From: Acuticoccus sp963704595
GTDB lineage: Bacteria; Pseudomonadota; Alphaproteobacteria; Rhizobiales; Amorphaceae
Assembly: GCA_963704595.1 (NCBI GenBank)
Contig: OY969922.1
Span: 372,001 to 436,000, forward strand
Length of the DNA: 64,000 bases
Reading direction: 5' to 3'
Made by a program: the position numbers and the translations under genes. Positions 47,001 to 57,500 of the stretch are shown in pieces (the stretch's first letter is position 1; each line of letters opens with the position of its first letter). The notes beneath the pieces were generated by a model. The model saw nothing but the letters and a program-made list of their open reading frames with translations, did not search any database and was not told the origin of the DNA.

Positions 47001-50000
47001 CCCGGGCGAAGGCGTCGGCGCGGTGCTCCTCAAGACGCTGTCCCGCGCGATCGCGGACGGCGACCGGGTGCAGGCGGTGATCCGCGCAAGTGCCGCCGGG
47101 CACAAGGGGAGGGGAGCCGGGTTCGCGCTGCCCTCGCCACCGGCACAGGCGGCGCTGCTGGCGAACCTCTTCGCCCGCGCGGGCCTCCGCCCCGAGGAGA
47201 TCGGCCGGATCGAGCTGCAGGCCGCGGGCGGCGAAGCGTCGGACGCTGCCGAGTGGACGGCTCTTTGCGAGGCGCTCGGCGATGTCGTGACCGGCGAGGC
47301 GGGCCCTGCGATCGGCTCGCTGAAGGGGGCGATCGGCCACCTGGAGGCGGCCTCCGGGATCGCCGCGGTCACCAAGGCCGTGCTCGAACTCGCGCACGGC
47401 ACCTTTGCCCCGGCACGGATCGCCGCGACCCCGCACGCCGGGCTGCGGCTCGGCACGCCGTTCGTGCCCGGCGTCGCGACGCCGTGGCCGGAGAGGCTGC
47501 CCCGCCGCACGCTGGTCACCTCGGCCGGCGCGGGTGGACAGGCCGCCGCGCTCATCCTCGAGGCGCCCGGCGATGTTCCGCCCGGCCGTCCGCCGCGGCC
47601 ACGCCCGGAATTCGAGCGGCGCCGCTGCTGGCCGCTGCCCGAGCCGGTGGACGCGGCGCCCGCCATCCCCGCAGCCGTCGACGGCGATGTCGGCGCCTAC
47701 TACGACGCCGTCGCGGTCGGCACCGCGGTGGAGGGCGAGGCGTTCCTCACCTTCGCCCCGTTCGCAAAGCCGCTTGCCGGCTTCTCCTGGCTCAACGCCT
47801 TCTTCGCGCCGGAGCGGTGCGACCCCGGCCATCTCGCGGCGATGCGGCAGGGCCAGGCCGCGCTCCGCCGCGTTCTCCTGCGCGATGTCGATCCGGCCGC
47901 AGTCCGCCGCGTCTGGGACCTCGGCTGCGGCCACGGCACCGACCTTCTGACGCTCGGCCGCGCCCACGACGGGCTCGCCGGCGTCGGCCACACGCTTTCG
48001 CCCCGCCAGGCGGCGCTCGGCAACGGGCGGCTCGCCGCCGCGGGGCTTGGATCGCGGCTCGAGATCCGCGTCGCCGACAGCGCCTCGACCCGGCCCGAGG
48101 GCACGTTCGACCTCGTCATCGGCTTCGAGGTGGTCGTCCACGTCGCCGACAAGGACGGGCTGGTCGCCAACGTCGCCGCCGCGCTGGCGCCGGGCGGAGC
48201 GCTCGTCCTCGCCGACGTGGTCGCCGAGACGGCGGCCGAGATCGCCGCACCGCACCTCGGCCAGTTCACGCTGAACAGGGCGCAGTATGCGGCGCTGTTC
48301 GCCCGGCACGGCCTCGCCATCGCGGGCGGGATCGACGCCGGCTCCGAAATCGCAAGGTTCCTCGACGATCCGGCGTTCGAGGACAACCTCGCTGCGCTGT
48401 CGGCGGCGCGGCCGGAGTTCGCGGCCGTCGAGGCAGAGCACCGCGGCTGGCACCGGTTCGGCCGCGCGCTCGGCATGGGGCTGATGCGCTATGCGCTCCT
48501 GACGGTTCGCCACGGCAGCGGCGACGAGGCGGCGCTCACCGCGCAGAACCTCGCCGCGCTCGGCGCCCTCTCGCCATGGCCGGCGGAGCCTGCCCCGGCG
48601 CCGCAGGGCGATGCGGCGGCGCTGGAACGCCGCCTTGCGCGGATTGCGGCGGACGCGCTGGAAACCGAGCCGGAGCGGCTCGACCCGGTGGCGCGCTTCG
48701 CCGAGCTCGGCGTCGATTCGCTGCGGGCTCTGGTGCTCGTCGAGGCGATCAACCGTGCGCTCGGGACGGCGCTGCCGATCGGCGCCATCTTCGCCCACTC
48801 CAGCCTTCGCGACCTCGCCCGCCATCTCGCCCCGCGCCTGCCACAGGCGCCCGCGACAGCGGCGCCGGCCGCCGCGACCCCTGCCGTCGAAGACGACGCG
48901 GTCGCGGTGATCGGCGTTGCCGGCCGCTTCCCGGGCGCGGCGGACCCTGCGGCGCTGTGGCGCCTGCTCTCGGCCGGCACGAGCGCTGTCGGACCCGTGC
49001 CTGCCTCGCGCCGCGGCACCTGCGGCGCGCCGCACCGCCGCGGCGGCTTCCTCGCCGACGTCGCGGGTTTCGACCCGCTCTTCTTCCGCCTTTCGCCGGC
49101 CGAGGCGGCGATGATCGACCCCCAGCAGCGCCTTTTCCTGATGGCGGCGTGGCACGCGCTGGAGGACGCCGCGATCGCGCCTGACAGCCTGCGCGGCAGC
49201 CGCTGCGGCGTCTTCGCCGGCGTCCTCAACGGCGACTATTCCGACCTCATCGCCTCAGGCGACCGCCGCGGGGAGAGCCGGTCGCAGCGCATGCTCGGCG
49301 TCGCGAATTCCATCCTGTCGGCCCGCATCGCCTACCACCTCGACCTTGCGGGGCCGACGATGACGCTGGACACCGCGTGCTCGTCGTCGCTGGTCGCCCT
49401 CCACCTCGCCTGCCGGAGCCTCGCGGCGGGCGACTGCGACCTCGCGCTCGCCGGCGGCGTCACGCTCTACCTCGGCGACGAGCCGTTCGCCGTCATGGAG
49501 GACGCGGGGATGCTGTCGCCGGCAGGCGCCTGCCGGCCGTTCGACGCGGCGGCCGACGGCATCGTGCCCGGCGAGGCGGTGGCCGTCGCCGTCCTCAAGC
49601 GCCATGCCGACGCGGTGCGCGACGGCGATCCCGTGCTCGGCCTCGTCCGCGCCACCGGCATCAACGGCGACGGGCGGACGAACGGCATCACCGCGCCGAA
49701 CGGGGCGGCGCAGGCGGCACTGGTCGACGCGGTCTGGCGCCGCGCGGGGATCTCGCCGGCCGACTGCGGCCTCCTCGAGGCCCACGGCACGGGCACCCGG
49801 CTCGGCGACCCGATCGAGTTCGCCGCGCTTGCCGAGGTGCTCGGCCGCCACGGCGCAGCGGCCGGCGGCACGGCGCTCGGAGCCGCGAAGGCGGCGCTCG
49901 GCCACACCTCCGCGGCGGCGGGGATGGTCGGCCTGATCGCCGTCCTCGCCGCGCTGCGGCACCGGACGATCCCGCCGGTCGCGCTGCTTGCGGGGAGAAC

Positions 50001-50571
50001 CCGCTCCTCGGCAACGGCGCGTCCTCTCCGCTGCGGCTCGGGCGCACTTCCGAGCCGTGGCCGGCGCCGTCCGGCCGGCCGCGTCGCGCGGGGGTCAGCT
50101 CGTTCGGCTTCTCCGGCACCAATGCGCACGCGGTGGTGGAGGAAGCGCCGGCGGTTCCGGTCGCAGCGCCGCATGCCCGGGCGGAGGAGGTGTTCCCGCT
50201 CTCCGCCCGCACGCCCGCAGCGCTCGGGGCGATGGTGGCGCGGCTTCTCGCCCATGTCCGCGCCGAAGCCCCTCCGCTCGCCGATCTCGCCGCGACGCTC
50301 CAGCTCGGCCGCGCGGTCTTCGAGGAGCGCGCCGTCTTCGTCGCCGGGGACACGGCAGGCCTCGTCGCGGCGCTCGAGCACCATCCCGCCGCCGCGCCAC
50401 TGGGCGAAGGCACCGCCGCCCGGCTCGCCCGCGCCTTCCTTGCCGGCGAGCCTGTGGACTGGGTCCGGGACGGCGCCGCGAGCCGGGGCGGGCGGCGGAT
50501 CGCCGGCGTGCCAGGCTACGCCTTCGCCACCGACCCGTGCTGGTTCGCCCCGCTCGCTCCGCCGGGCCTGA
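42589..50571 (+). CDS. Trans-AT PKS, segment 2: ACP-ER, KS-ACP-ACP*, KS0-oMT-ACP, KS(5)
   Basis: An open frame of 2660 residues that continues segment 1 after an apparent +1 indel; its GTG at 42589 is probably not a true start. By residue: ACP 33-101 (GIDSIS), MDR enoyl reductase 135-473, KS3 486-911, ACP 1075-1141 (GLDSLM), second carrier 1165-1235 with GLDPL, KS4 1253-1664, methyltransferase 1701-1984, ACP 2011-2083 (GVDSLR), KS5 from 2103. Coding sense ends near base 49997, where a lost G in GGGGAG shifts the frame; restoring it gives LLAGENPLLGNG. The tail to 50571 is out of phase. Every KS keeps its Cys; KS4 has lost its HGTGT His. Confidence 0.92.
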   Translation: MTDEEAGQSVFVAQRPGEAAERRAAPAVSARAVEDVVRAAAARAAGAPVSAIDPDRPFAEYGIDSISGVALIHELNRVLSIRLRTTDLFDHPTVRALAAAAVTAGASAAGEPALPEAAANSRPAEPTPASAVADRDILPVDGTAPLAVRFHGDGPEQLAPAPFAANPPGAAEVQIAVHAFGLNFGDVLASRGLYPAMPPYPFTPGFEISGTVVAAGPGATLAPGTQVFGVTGPALGGHASRAVIPERLLRAKPQGVAHEAAAAFPVAFLTARHAFALADLAAGERVLVTSAAGGVGLAAVRLALEAGAEIFATAGAAEKRAALQAMGVRHVVDPATGDIAAVVRTLSGGAGMDVVVNSHGGAGAIQRGLDMLAPGGRYVELALVGLKATPRLDLTRFMGNESFLSVNLAALIAKGGPRLDAYLDEMAQRLAEDAPAPGHVVDWPDVAAAYRLLDERRNIGKVVVRLPAEPVAATAAAPEPAARGGDEPIAIVGFAGRFPGAGSVEAFWDNIDAGVCSVREAPADRWDAARFHDADRTRLDRTDCRHGGFVDAIGDFDAAFFSIAPKEARLADPQQRLFLETAWQALEHAGHGGEMSGARCGVYVGACGGDYAQRLEAAGEPRAPQSFWGNDDAVLAARISYHLDLSGPAVAVDTACSSSLVAIHLAAAALRAGECDSALAGGVFLRTTERFHILCSNAGMLSPRGECSAFGAAADGFVPGEGVGVLMLKRLADARADGDTVHAVIEGSAINQDGRTNGITAPSARGQAAVIRAALERAGVSATAIGLVEAHGTGTRLGDPIEVRALGEVYGAAGAAPGSVALGSVKSNIGHAGPAAGVAGVMKLLGAFARRTIPPTLHSEPENPLIAFAESPFALARSARPWPAPGGGRRRAAVSSFGFSGTNAHLVLAEPAAMPMAAARRGPFLFLLSARSEAALARRIADLRGWLADHPDARPGDVAATLHRGRTHFRWRAAVVASSLVQLAAALADAPSGEVPDTVDPALDAEADRLVAGGDPARLAALYRAGIVPPGEALHPDGSFRRVTLPTYPFERERYYVDAGPVAAPEPAPSTGGADKVAAVLAALAEVTGRPAAALRPVTPFDELGLDSLMIAQLQTELEPQFGPIGIDRFLSARTPVDLAAGLPETRAPAHPAHPASDGAPTEARVAEALADAAGIALADIDLDMPFEEYGLDPLTLARFGAAMPAGPGSDPLDGAAILAAGTPRRLAARLGAPAVHVRSEPLPTAAVAAPSGEPIAIVGIAGRYPGAPDLDAFWRRLASGETAIGPVPRSRWDAAADGVSLDAGAFLDGVELFDSHAFRMTPLEAKTLPPEERLMLEIAAEAMADAGLGPNGWAGREVAVYLGQTSHTFPLVAAGAGLAADGSTFRIANRLSATFDWTGPSLALDAACASSLLAIHLACEALAAGSCEAALAGGANLYLHPDKWRLMGEHRLLAAAVPDGLLSAGAGGFVPGEGVGAVLLKTLSRAIADGDRVQAVIRASAAGHKGRGAGFALPSPPAQAALLANLFARAGLRPEEIGRIELQAAGGEASDAAEWTALCEALGDVVTGEAGPAIGSLKGAIGHLEAASGIAAVTKAVLELAHGTFAPARIAATPHAGLRLGTPFVPGVATPWPERLPRRTLVTSAGAGGQAAALILEAPGDVPPGRPPRPRPEFERRRCWPLPEPVDAAPAIPAAVDGDVGAYYDAVAVGTAVEGEAFLTFAPFAKPLAGFSWLNAFFAPERCDPGHLAAMRQGQAALRRVLLRDVDPAAVRRVWDLGCGHGTDLLTLGRAHDGLAGVGHTLSPRQAALGNGRLAAAGLGSRLEIRVADSASTRPEGTFDLVIGFEVVVHVADKDGLVANVAAALAPGGALVLADVVAETAAEIAAPHLGQFTLNRAQYAALFARHGLAIAGGIDAGSEIARFLDDPAFEDNLAALSAARPEFAAVEAEHRGWHRFGRALGMGLMRYALLTVRHGSGDEAALTAQNLAALGALSPWPAEPAPAPQGDAAALERRLARIAADALETEPERLDPVARFAELGVDSLRALVLVEAINRALGTALPIGAIFAHSSLRDLARHLAPRLPQAPATAAPAAATPAVEDDAVAVIGVAGRFPGAADPAALWRLLSAGTSAVGPVPASRRGTCGAPHRRGGFLADVAGFDPLFFRLSPAEAAMIDPQQRLFLMAAWHALEDAAIAPDSLRGSRCGVFAGVLNGDYSDLIASGDRRGESRSQRMLGVANSILSARIAYHLDLAGPTMTLDTACSSSLVALHLACRSLAAGDCDLALAGGVTLYLGDEPFAVMEDAGMLSPAGACRPFDAAADGIVPGEAVAVAVLKRHADAVRDGDPVLGLVRATGINGDGRTNGITAPNGAAQAALVDAVWRRAGISPADCGLLEAHGTGTRLGDPIEFAALAEVLGRHGAAAGGTALGAAKAALGHTSAAAGMVGLIAVLAALRHRTIPPVALLAGRTRSSATARPLRCGSGALPSRGRRRPAGRVARGSARSASPAPMRTRWWRKRRRFRSQRRMPGRRRCSRSPPARPQRSGRWWRGFSPMSAPKPLRSPISPRRSSSAARSSRSAPSSSPGTRQASSRRSSTIPPPRHWAKAPPPGSPAPSLPASLWTGSGTAPRAGAGGGSPACQATPSPPTRAGSPRSLRRA
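44045..46290 (+). other. PKS module 3: KS-ACP-ACP* without reductive domains
   Basis: KS3 has DTACSSSL, EAHGTGT and VKSNIGH, so it should extend. The first carrier has GLDSLMI. The second reads YGLDPLTLARF, with Pro where the phosphopantetheine Ser should be, so it cannot be charged. The module leaves a beta-ketone. Confidence 0.82.
46345..48835 (+). other. PKS module 4: non-extending KS0-O-methyltransferase-ACP
   Basis: KS4 keeps the Cys (LDAACASSLLAIH) and the late Lys/His (LKGAIGHLEAA), but EAHGTGT is replaced by ELQAAGGEAS, removing a catalytic His. This is the mark of a transacylating, non-elongating KS. The methyltransferase begins near YYDAVAVG, has FLTFAPFAKPLAGFSWL and VWDLGCGHGTDLL, and is of the type found next to KS0 domains that O-methylates. 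Confidence 0.8.
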
Positions 50572-50790
50572 CGCTGGCCTCGACGGACCCGCTCGTCGCC
50601 GACCATCGCCTCGGCGGCCGCCCGGTGCTGCCCGGCGCAGGCGCCCTCGCGCTGCTCGCCGGCGCGGCGCGGCCGGTGCGCCTCACGCGGGTGCACTGGC
50701 TCCGCCCGCTGGTGGCGGATGGCACCGCGACCCTCACCGTCCGCACGCAGCCTGACGGGCGCACCGAACTCGTCGATGCCGACGGCGCAG
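49998..50790 (+). CDS. Trans-AT PKS, segment 3: end of KS5, post-KS linker, start of DH
   Basis: An internal piece in a third phase, linking segments 2 and 4. It begins with ENPLLGNG and continues through the KS5 end motif GVSSFGFSGTNAHAVVEEAP, the post-KS linker ending PGYAFATDPCWF, and the first DH motif VADHRLGGRPVLPGAG. Coding character ends near 50790, where an extra base moves the frame on to IAEAEVTHFEAA. This is a fragment of one protein, not a separate gene. Confidence 0.82.
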
Positions 50791-50821
50791 GCCCCGATCG
50801 CAGAGGCCGAGGTGACGCATT

Positions 50822-51520
50822 TCGAGGCTGCCGCGAACGCAGCCGGTCGACCTCTCCGGACTCGTCGGGCGTTGCCACAACAGGGTGGAGGGCGCCGCGC
50901 TCCGCACCCGCTTCGCCGCTGCCGGGATCGACTACGGCCCGCGGTTCGCGACCCTCTCCCATGTCCTCACCGGAGCTTCCGAGGCCGTCGCGGAGCTCTC
51001 CGGCACCGGGGAGGACGGAGCTCCGCTCGACCCCTACGTGCTCGACGGCGCATTCCAGGCCGTCGCCGCACTTTCCGACCCGTCGGCCCCGCTACGGCCG
51101 ATGATGCCTGCGGCGGCGTCCGCGGTGGAGGTGCTGCAACCCCTCGCCGGGCGCATCTTCGCGCACATCCGGGCGCATGGCGGCGATCGCTACGACCTTG
51201 CGCTCCACGACGCTGCGGGGCGGCTCGCATTGCGGATCGAGGATCTCGTCCTCCGCCCCGCTCCCGAGGCGCTGTCGTCACCGCTGCGCATCCTTGCGCC
51301 ACGCTGGCGCCCGGCCGCAGCGGCCGAGGCGCCGCGGACGGACGGCCCTGTCGTCGTTCTCCATCCGCCGCACGCCGCACCGCTCGCCGCCGCGATCGCG
51401 GCGCGCCATCCGGGGGCACGGCTCGTGGACACCGCCCGCGCCGGGTGGCAGGCGGAGATCGGCAGCCCCGCCCGGCTGTTCGCGCTCGGCGGCATCGCGG
51501 CGGGCGACCTCTTCGACCCA
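50822..51520 (+). CDS. Trans-AT PKS, segment 4: rest of DH, start of KR
   Basis: A short in-phase stretch between two insertion-type frame changes (near 50800-50840 and at 51520). It reads QPVDLSGLVGRCHNRVEG, then DH residues GIDYGPRF and the second DH motif YVLDGAFQAVA, then the structural half of the KR. Removing one A at 51520 restores DLFDPAALKAAERHG and joins segment 5. GTG 50885 is an in-frame codon, not a real start. Confidence 0.8.
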
Positions 51521-54500
51521 GGCCGCGCTGAAGGCGGCGGAGCGGCACGGCGTCCTCGCACTGTTCGCGGCGCTGCAGCGGATCGACGCCGCCGGCTGGC
51601 CATCCGCCGGCACCCACCTCACCGTGGTGACCGACCGGGCCGAGGCGCTGCCGGAGGACGACGCGGTGCGGCCGCTCGGCGCCGGCGTCATCGGCCTCGC
51701 CATGAGTGCCGCGCGCGAATTCCCGCTCCTCACCGTGAGCACCGTCGACGTCGACCTCGACGCCACAGCGCCCGCCGACCTAGCGGCCCGGATCGACGCG
51801 GAGGGCGGCCGCCGGATCGCCCTCCGCGGCCGGGCACGGCTGGAGCGCCGGCTCGACCCCGTGGCGCTTCCGGACGCCGGCACGTCGCCGGTCCGCGCCG
51901 GAGCGACCTACATCGTCCTCGGCGGCACGGGCGGGCTTGGGAACGCCACCGCCGCGCATCTCGCCGCCGCCGGGGCGGGCCACCTCGTCCTCGTCGGCCG
52001 CCGCGACGCGAACGATGCGATGCGGCAGGCCTTCTCTGCGCTCGAGGCGAAGGGCGCGCGCGTCACCCACATCGCCGTCGGCGCGGCGCAGCCCGGGGCG
52101 CTGGCCCGCGCACTCGCCGACCGTGCGGTGGGGCCGATCCACGGCGCCGTCGTCGCCACGCTGGCGCTGCGGGACGGGGCGCTCGCGCGGATGAGCGAGG
52201 AGGCGATGGAGACTGTCCTCGCCGCCAAGGCCGCGGCCACGCAGGAACTCGCCCGCGCGCTCCGTGGCGAGCCGCTCGACTTCCTCCTCGTCCACGGCTC
52301 GGCTCAGTCCTACGCCGGCACCGCGGGGCAGGCGAACTACGCCGCCGGCGCGACGGCGCAGGACGCTTTCGTCGCCGCGCTCGCCCGCGCCACCGGCTGG
52401 CGTGTAACGACGATCCACTGGGGCTTCTGGGGCGAGGTCGGCGCGGTCGCCACGTCCGCCCACCACGCGCGCCTCGCGGCGGCCGGGATTGCGCCGATCG
52501 CAACCGGGGAGGGGGTGGCGGCGATGGCGCGCATCCTCGCCGCCGGCGTCCCGCAGGCGGTGGCGATCCGTGCGTCGGACGCCGTGCTTGCAGGTCTCGG
52601 CGCCGATCCCGCCGCAACCGCCGAACGGGCGCCGGGACGCGCCCCGCCGCTCGTTCCCGCACCGGCGCCGGCACCTCGCGACGTCGCTTCAATCGCGGCT
52701 GCCGACGCGGGCCTCTCGGCGTGGGAAGCCTGGGGCGCGGCCCGCGTGGCCGACATCTTCGCCGAGCACCTCGCCGGTGCGCCGACCGGCGCAGACGGCC
52801 TCGCAGCCCGCCTCGCCGTCGCCCCCGGCCAGCGCCGCGTGTTCGACGGGCTCCTCGACCTCCTGGTCGCCCGAGGAGTCCTGATCGAGGGGGCTCAGGG
52901 CCTCACGCGCAGCGCGACCCCAACGCCCCCGCGCCCGGCACTCGCGCCGGCGCACGGGCGGCTCATCGAGGCCGCGACCGACGGCCTGCCGGCGATCCTC
53001 TCGGGCCGGCGGCCTGCCGCGGACGTCCTTTTCCCGGACGGTTCCACCCGCCTCGTCGAGCCGGTCTATACGGCGGACGCGCTGATGCGCCATGTGCAGG
53101 GCGCCACCGCCGCGGTCGTCGTCGGCGCGGTCGAGCGGGCGCTCGCCGCGGCGGATGCGCCGGATCGGATCGCGATCCTCGAGGTCGGTGCCGGAACCGG
53201 CGCCACGACGGCCGCGCTCGTCGAGGCTCTGGCCCCGTTCGCGGACCGGCTCGACTACCTCTATACCGACCTCTCCCCGGCGCTGGTGGCGCACGGGCGC
53301 GAGCGGTTCGGCGCCCACCCATTCATGCGCTTCCGGCCGCTCGACATCACGGCCGCGCCCGGTGATGCGGGCGTGGCCGATATCGTGGTCGCCGCCAACG
53401 TGCTGCACGCGACGCCGCGGATCGACGCGACGCTCGGGCATGTGAGGCGCCTCCTCCGGCCGGGCGGGCTCCTCGCCGCGCTGGAGGCGGTGGCGGCGCG
53501 GGACTTCGCCAGCCTCACGTTCGGCCTCACGCCGGGGTGGTGGGCGTTCTCCGACCCCGAGGCGCGGCTTGCGGGCTCGCCGCTGCTCGGCATCGCCGAG
53601 TGGCGCAGGGCGCTGGCCGCCGCCGGGTTCGCCGACGTCTCGTGCGATCCGCTCGGTCTCCCCGGACGCGGTCACGCGCTGATGCTTGCGCGCAGCGACG
53701 GCAGCCTCGTTCGCACATCCCGTTCACCGGGCGCTGCGCCGACCGTCGCGGCCGAACCCGCGCCCGTCCGTCCGGCGGGCGATGTGGTTCGCTGGCTCGC
53801 GGGGGAGATCGCGGCGGTGCTGGACCTCCCGGCCGACCGCCTCGATCCGGCCCGTCCGCTCGACGCCTACGGGGTCAACTCGCTGATGATCCCGCGGGTC
53901 ACCCTGCGGCTGGAGCGCGCGCTCGGGGTGCGCGTCCCGGCTGCCGCCCTGTTCGAGCATCCGACATTGGCCGCTCTTGCCGCCCATCTCGCGGCCGCCT
54001 TCCCTGACGCGGTCGCGTCCTGCCTCGGCGGCGCCGTCGCCCCGGGCCCGCCGGAAGAACCGGAGGACGACCCGCTGCGACACTTCGTTGAAAACCTCAG
54101 CGACGAAGAGGTCGCCGCGATGCTCGCCGAACTCGATGGAGGTGGACGGATGACCCGGCCGCCCCTTTCGCCCGATCGCGAAGCCCTCCTGCGGCGCCTG
54201 CGCACCCAGCCGCGCCGCGATGTCGCCGAGCCGGTCGCCATCATCGGCCTCGGCCTCTATGCGCCTGGACCCGGGGCGGCCGGAGTGCGGCACCAGGCCG
54301 GCGAGACGTTCGCCGAGGGGCACGGCGCGCTCGACGCGTTCTGGCGCAACCTCGCGACCGGGCACGACGCGGTCGGCGAGATACCCGCGGATCGGTGGGA
54401 CTGGCGCGACCCCGCCTTCTTCGACGCCGACAAGGCGCGCGCCGTCGCGACCGGCCGCTCCTACTCGCGCTGGGGCGGCTTCCTCGAAGGCGGCGTCGAC

Positions 54501-57500
54501 CGGTTCGACGCGCTGTTCTTCGGTATCTCACCGCGCGAAGCGGAGACGATGGACCCGCAGGAGCGGCTGTTCCTGCAGGTCGCATGGCACGCCGTGGAGG
54601 ACGCAGGCCTCGCCCGCGCCACGCTCGCAGGGCGTGCGGTTGGCGTCTTCGCCGCGGCGATGTTCGGCCACTACCAGCTCGTCGAATCGCCCGCAGGCGT
54701 CGCCAACTCTTCCTTCGCGTCGATCGCGAACCGGGTCAGCCACCTGTTCGACTGGCGCGGCCCGAGCCTCGCGGTCGACACCATGTGCTCCTCCTCGCTG
54801 GCGGCCATCGCCCTTGCCTGCACCTCGCTGCGGCGCGGCGAGAGCGCTATGGCGCTCGCGGGCGGCGTGAACCTCATCACCCACCCGCGCCGCTACCTTC
54901 TCCTGTCGCAGGGGCGGTACGCGGCGAGCGACGGGCGCTGCCGGGCGTTCGGCGCGGGCGGCGACGGCTATGTGCCGGGCGAAGGCGCCGGCGCGGTGCT
55001 CCTGAAGCCGCTTCGCACAGCGCTCGCCGACGGCGACCCGATCCGCGGCGTGATCCGCGGCATCGGCACCAACCACGGCGGCCGCACGGCGGGAAGCTTC
55101 TACACCGTGCCGAGCCCGCTGGCGCAGGGCGAGGCGATCGCCGCCGCCCTCGCGGAGGCCCGCGTCGCGCCGGGGAGCGTCGGCTACGTCGAGGCGCACG
55201 GCACCGGCACCGCGCTCGGCGATCCGGTGGAGCTTGCCGGTCTCGTTCGCGGCTACGGCGACGCGCGGGCCCGTCCGCAGATCGCGCTGGGGTCGGTGAA
55301 GTCCAACGTCGGCCACCTCGAGGGGGCGGCGGGGATCGTCGGCCTCGCCAAGGTGCTGCTGTCGTTCCGCCACGGGCGGCTCGCCCCGTCCCTGCCACAT
55401 TCCGAAACGCTGAACCCGGAATGCGACTTCGCCGCCGCCGGCTTCGCGCTGCAGCTGGAGCCAGGCGCGTGGCCGGAGCGGGACGGGCCGCGCCGCGCCG
55501 GGCTCAGCGCGTTCGGGGCGGGCGGCACAAACGTCCACATGATCCTCGAGGAGCCGCCCACGGTGGCGGCCCGGCCGGCGCTCACCGGCGGCCGCGTCCC
55601 CGTTGTCCTCTCGGCGCCGGGCGAGTCGCAGCTGCGCGCGAGCGCCGCGGCACTGGCCGAAGCACTCGCCGCCGACCCCCGGATCGCGCTGGCCGACGTC
55701 GCGCACACGCTCGCGGTCGGCCGCGAGCCGATGACCGAGCGCCTCGCCCTCACCGCGGCCTCGACGGGCGAACTCTCAGAACGCCTCGCCGCTTTCGCCA
55801 ATGGCGATACGGGCGGGATCCTCCGGGGCCGCGCGGGCACCCCGCCAGAGCGGCCCGTGCCCGCCGATCCCGAAAGTGCGGCACGGCATTTCGTTGCCGG
55901 CGGCAACGCTGCGCCGGTCGCCGGCGGGCGGCGGATCGCTCTGCCCGGCATTGCCTTCGCCCGCGAGCGCTACTGGCTGGAGCCCGCGTCCTCCCGCGCT
56001 GCGCCCGCCCGCCTGCACCCCCTCATCGACGCCAACGTCTCCAGCGTCGACGGGATCGCCTTCCGGCGCCGCTTCCGCGCGGACGAGGCGCTGATGCGCG
56101 ACCATCGCTTCGCGGGAACGCCGATGCTGCCGGGCGCGGCGACGCTGGAGATGGCGCGCGCCGCGGCAGCCCTCGCGCTGCCTTCGGGGACCGTCTCCGC
56201 GCTCGCCAACGTCGTGTGGCTGGCGCCGGTGGTTGCGGCGGATGACGGCGCGGTGGACCTCCGCGTCGCGCTGACTCCCGCGCCCGGAGGGCTGGCGTTC
56301 GAGGTGATCTCCGGCGCCGGCACCCACGCCCGCGGCACCGCCCGCACCGGCGCCACCCTGCTTGCCGAGCGGCTCGATCCGGCTGCCATCGCGGCCCGCT
56401 GCGGACCGCCGACCCCCGCTGCAGACGGCTACGCGACGCTCGCCCGGCACGGCCTCGAATACGGCGCGTCGCTCCGGGTGCTGACCCGGATCGCGGCCGG
56501 AACGGACGAGGTGCTGGCCGAGCTCGACCTCACCGCCACCGACCCCGCCTGCCGGCTGGAGCCCGCCGCGATCGACGGCGCGTTGCAGGCGCTGGTGGCG
56601 CTGCCTCTCCTCGGCCGCGACGGGCCTGCGCTCCCGTTCTCGGTCGACGAGGTCGCATGGACCGCAGCGCCGGCGACGGGCGCTCCCATGCCGGCACGGC
56701 TTCTCGTCCACGCCCGCAAGGTCGCGGGACGGGCGGCGGCCGACATCCTGATCGCCGACCAAGACGGCGCGGTGCTGGTGCGCCTATCCGGGTTCGCTGT
56801 CGTCCCTGTCCCGCAACGCGCCGCGGCCCCGCTTGCCGCGCCCACGCCAGCGGCGGCCGCAACCGCCGCGCAATCGGGTGGCCGCGCCGAACCGCTCGTC
56901 GCGCGGCTGACCGCGCTTCTCGCGCATGAACTGCGTCTCCCCGCGCACCGCATCGACCCCGCCGAGGATTTCGAGCGCTACGGGCTCCAGTCGATCCAGG
57001 TGATGGACATGACCGCCGCGCTGGAGAACGAATTCGGCACGCTGCCGAAGACGCTCTTCTTCGAGTACCGCACGCTGGAAACGCTCGCCGGCTACTTCCT
57101 CGCCGAGCACGCCGAGACCGTCGCCGCGCGCTATGCATCCGCACCGCCGCAGACCGCCCCCGCATCGGCCGGCCCCGAGAACGCGTCGCCGGAACGCCTC
57201 GCGGCCCCTTCCATCGGCCGTGCGGCGGAAACGGCGCCGGCGTCCGCCATCGCCATCCTCGGCATCGCGGGCCGCTACCCCGGCGCGCCGGACCTCGCCA
57301 CCTTCTGGGACAACCTCTCCGCCGGGCGCGACGCGATCGGCGACATCCCCGCAGACCGCTGGGACCCGGACGATCTCCCCGCCACCGCCGACGGCAAGCC
57401 GCTGTCGCGCCGCGGCGGCTTCCTCGCCGACGCCGACCGGTTCGACGCCCGCTTCTTCCGCATCGCCCCGCGCGAGGCGGCGCTGATCGACCCGCAGGAG

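Larger units (their letters stand above)
48895..53985 (+). other. PKS module 5: KS-DH-KR-cMT-ACP (four frame changes)
   Basis: KS5 DTACSSSL and EAHGTGT; DH motifs HRLGGRPVLPG and LDGAFQA; KR GGTGGLG and QANYAAG; C-methyltransferase ILEVGAGTGATTAAL; ACP GVNSLMI. All motifs are intact once the breaks near 49997, 50790, 50840 and 51520 are repaired, so an alpha-methyl alkene unit is expected. Confidence 0.82.
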
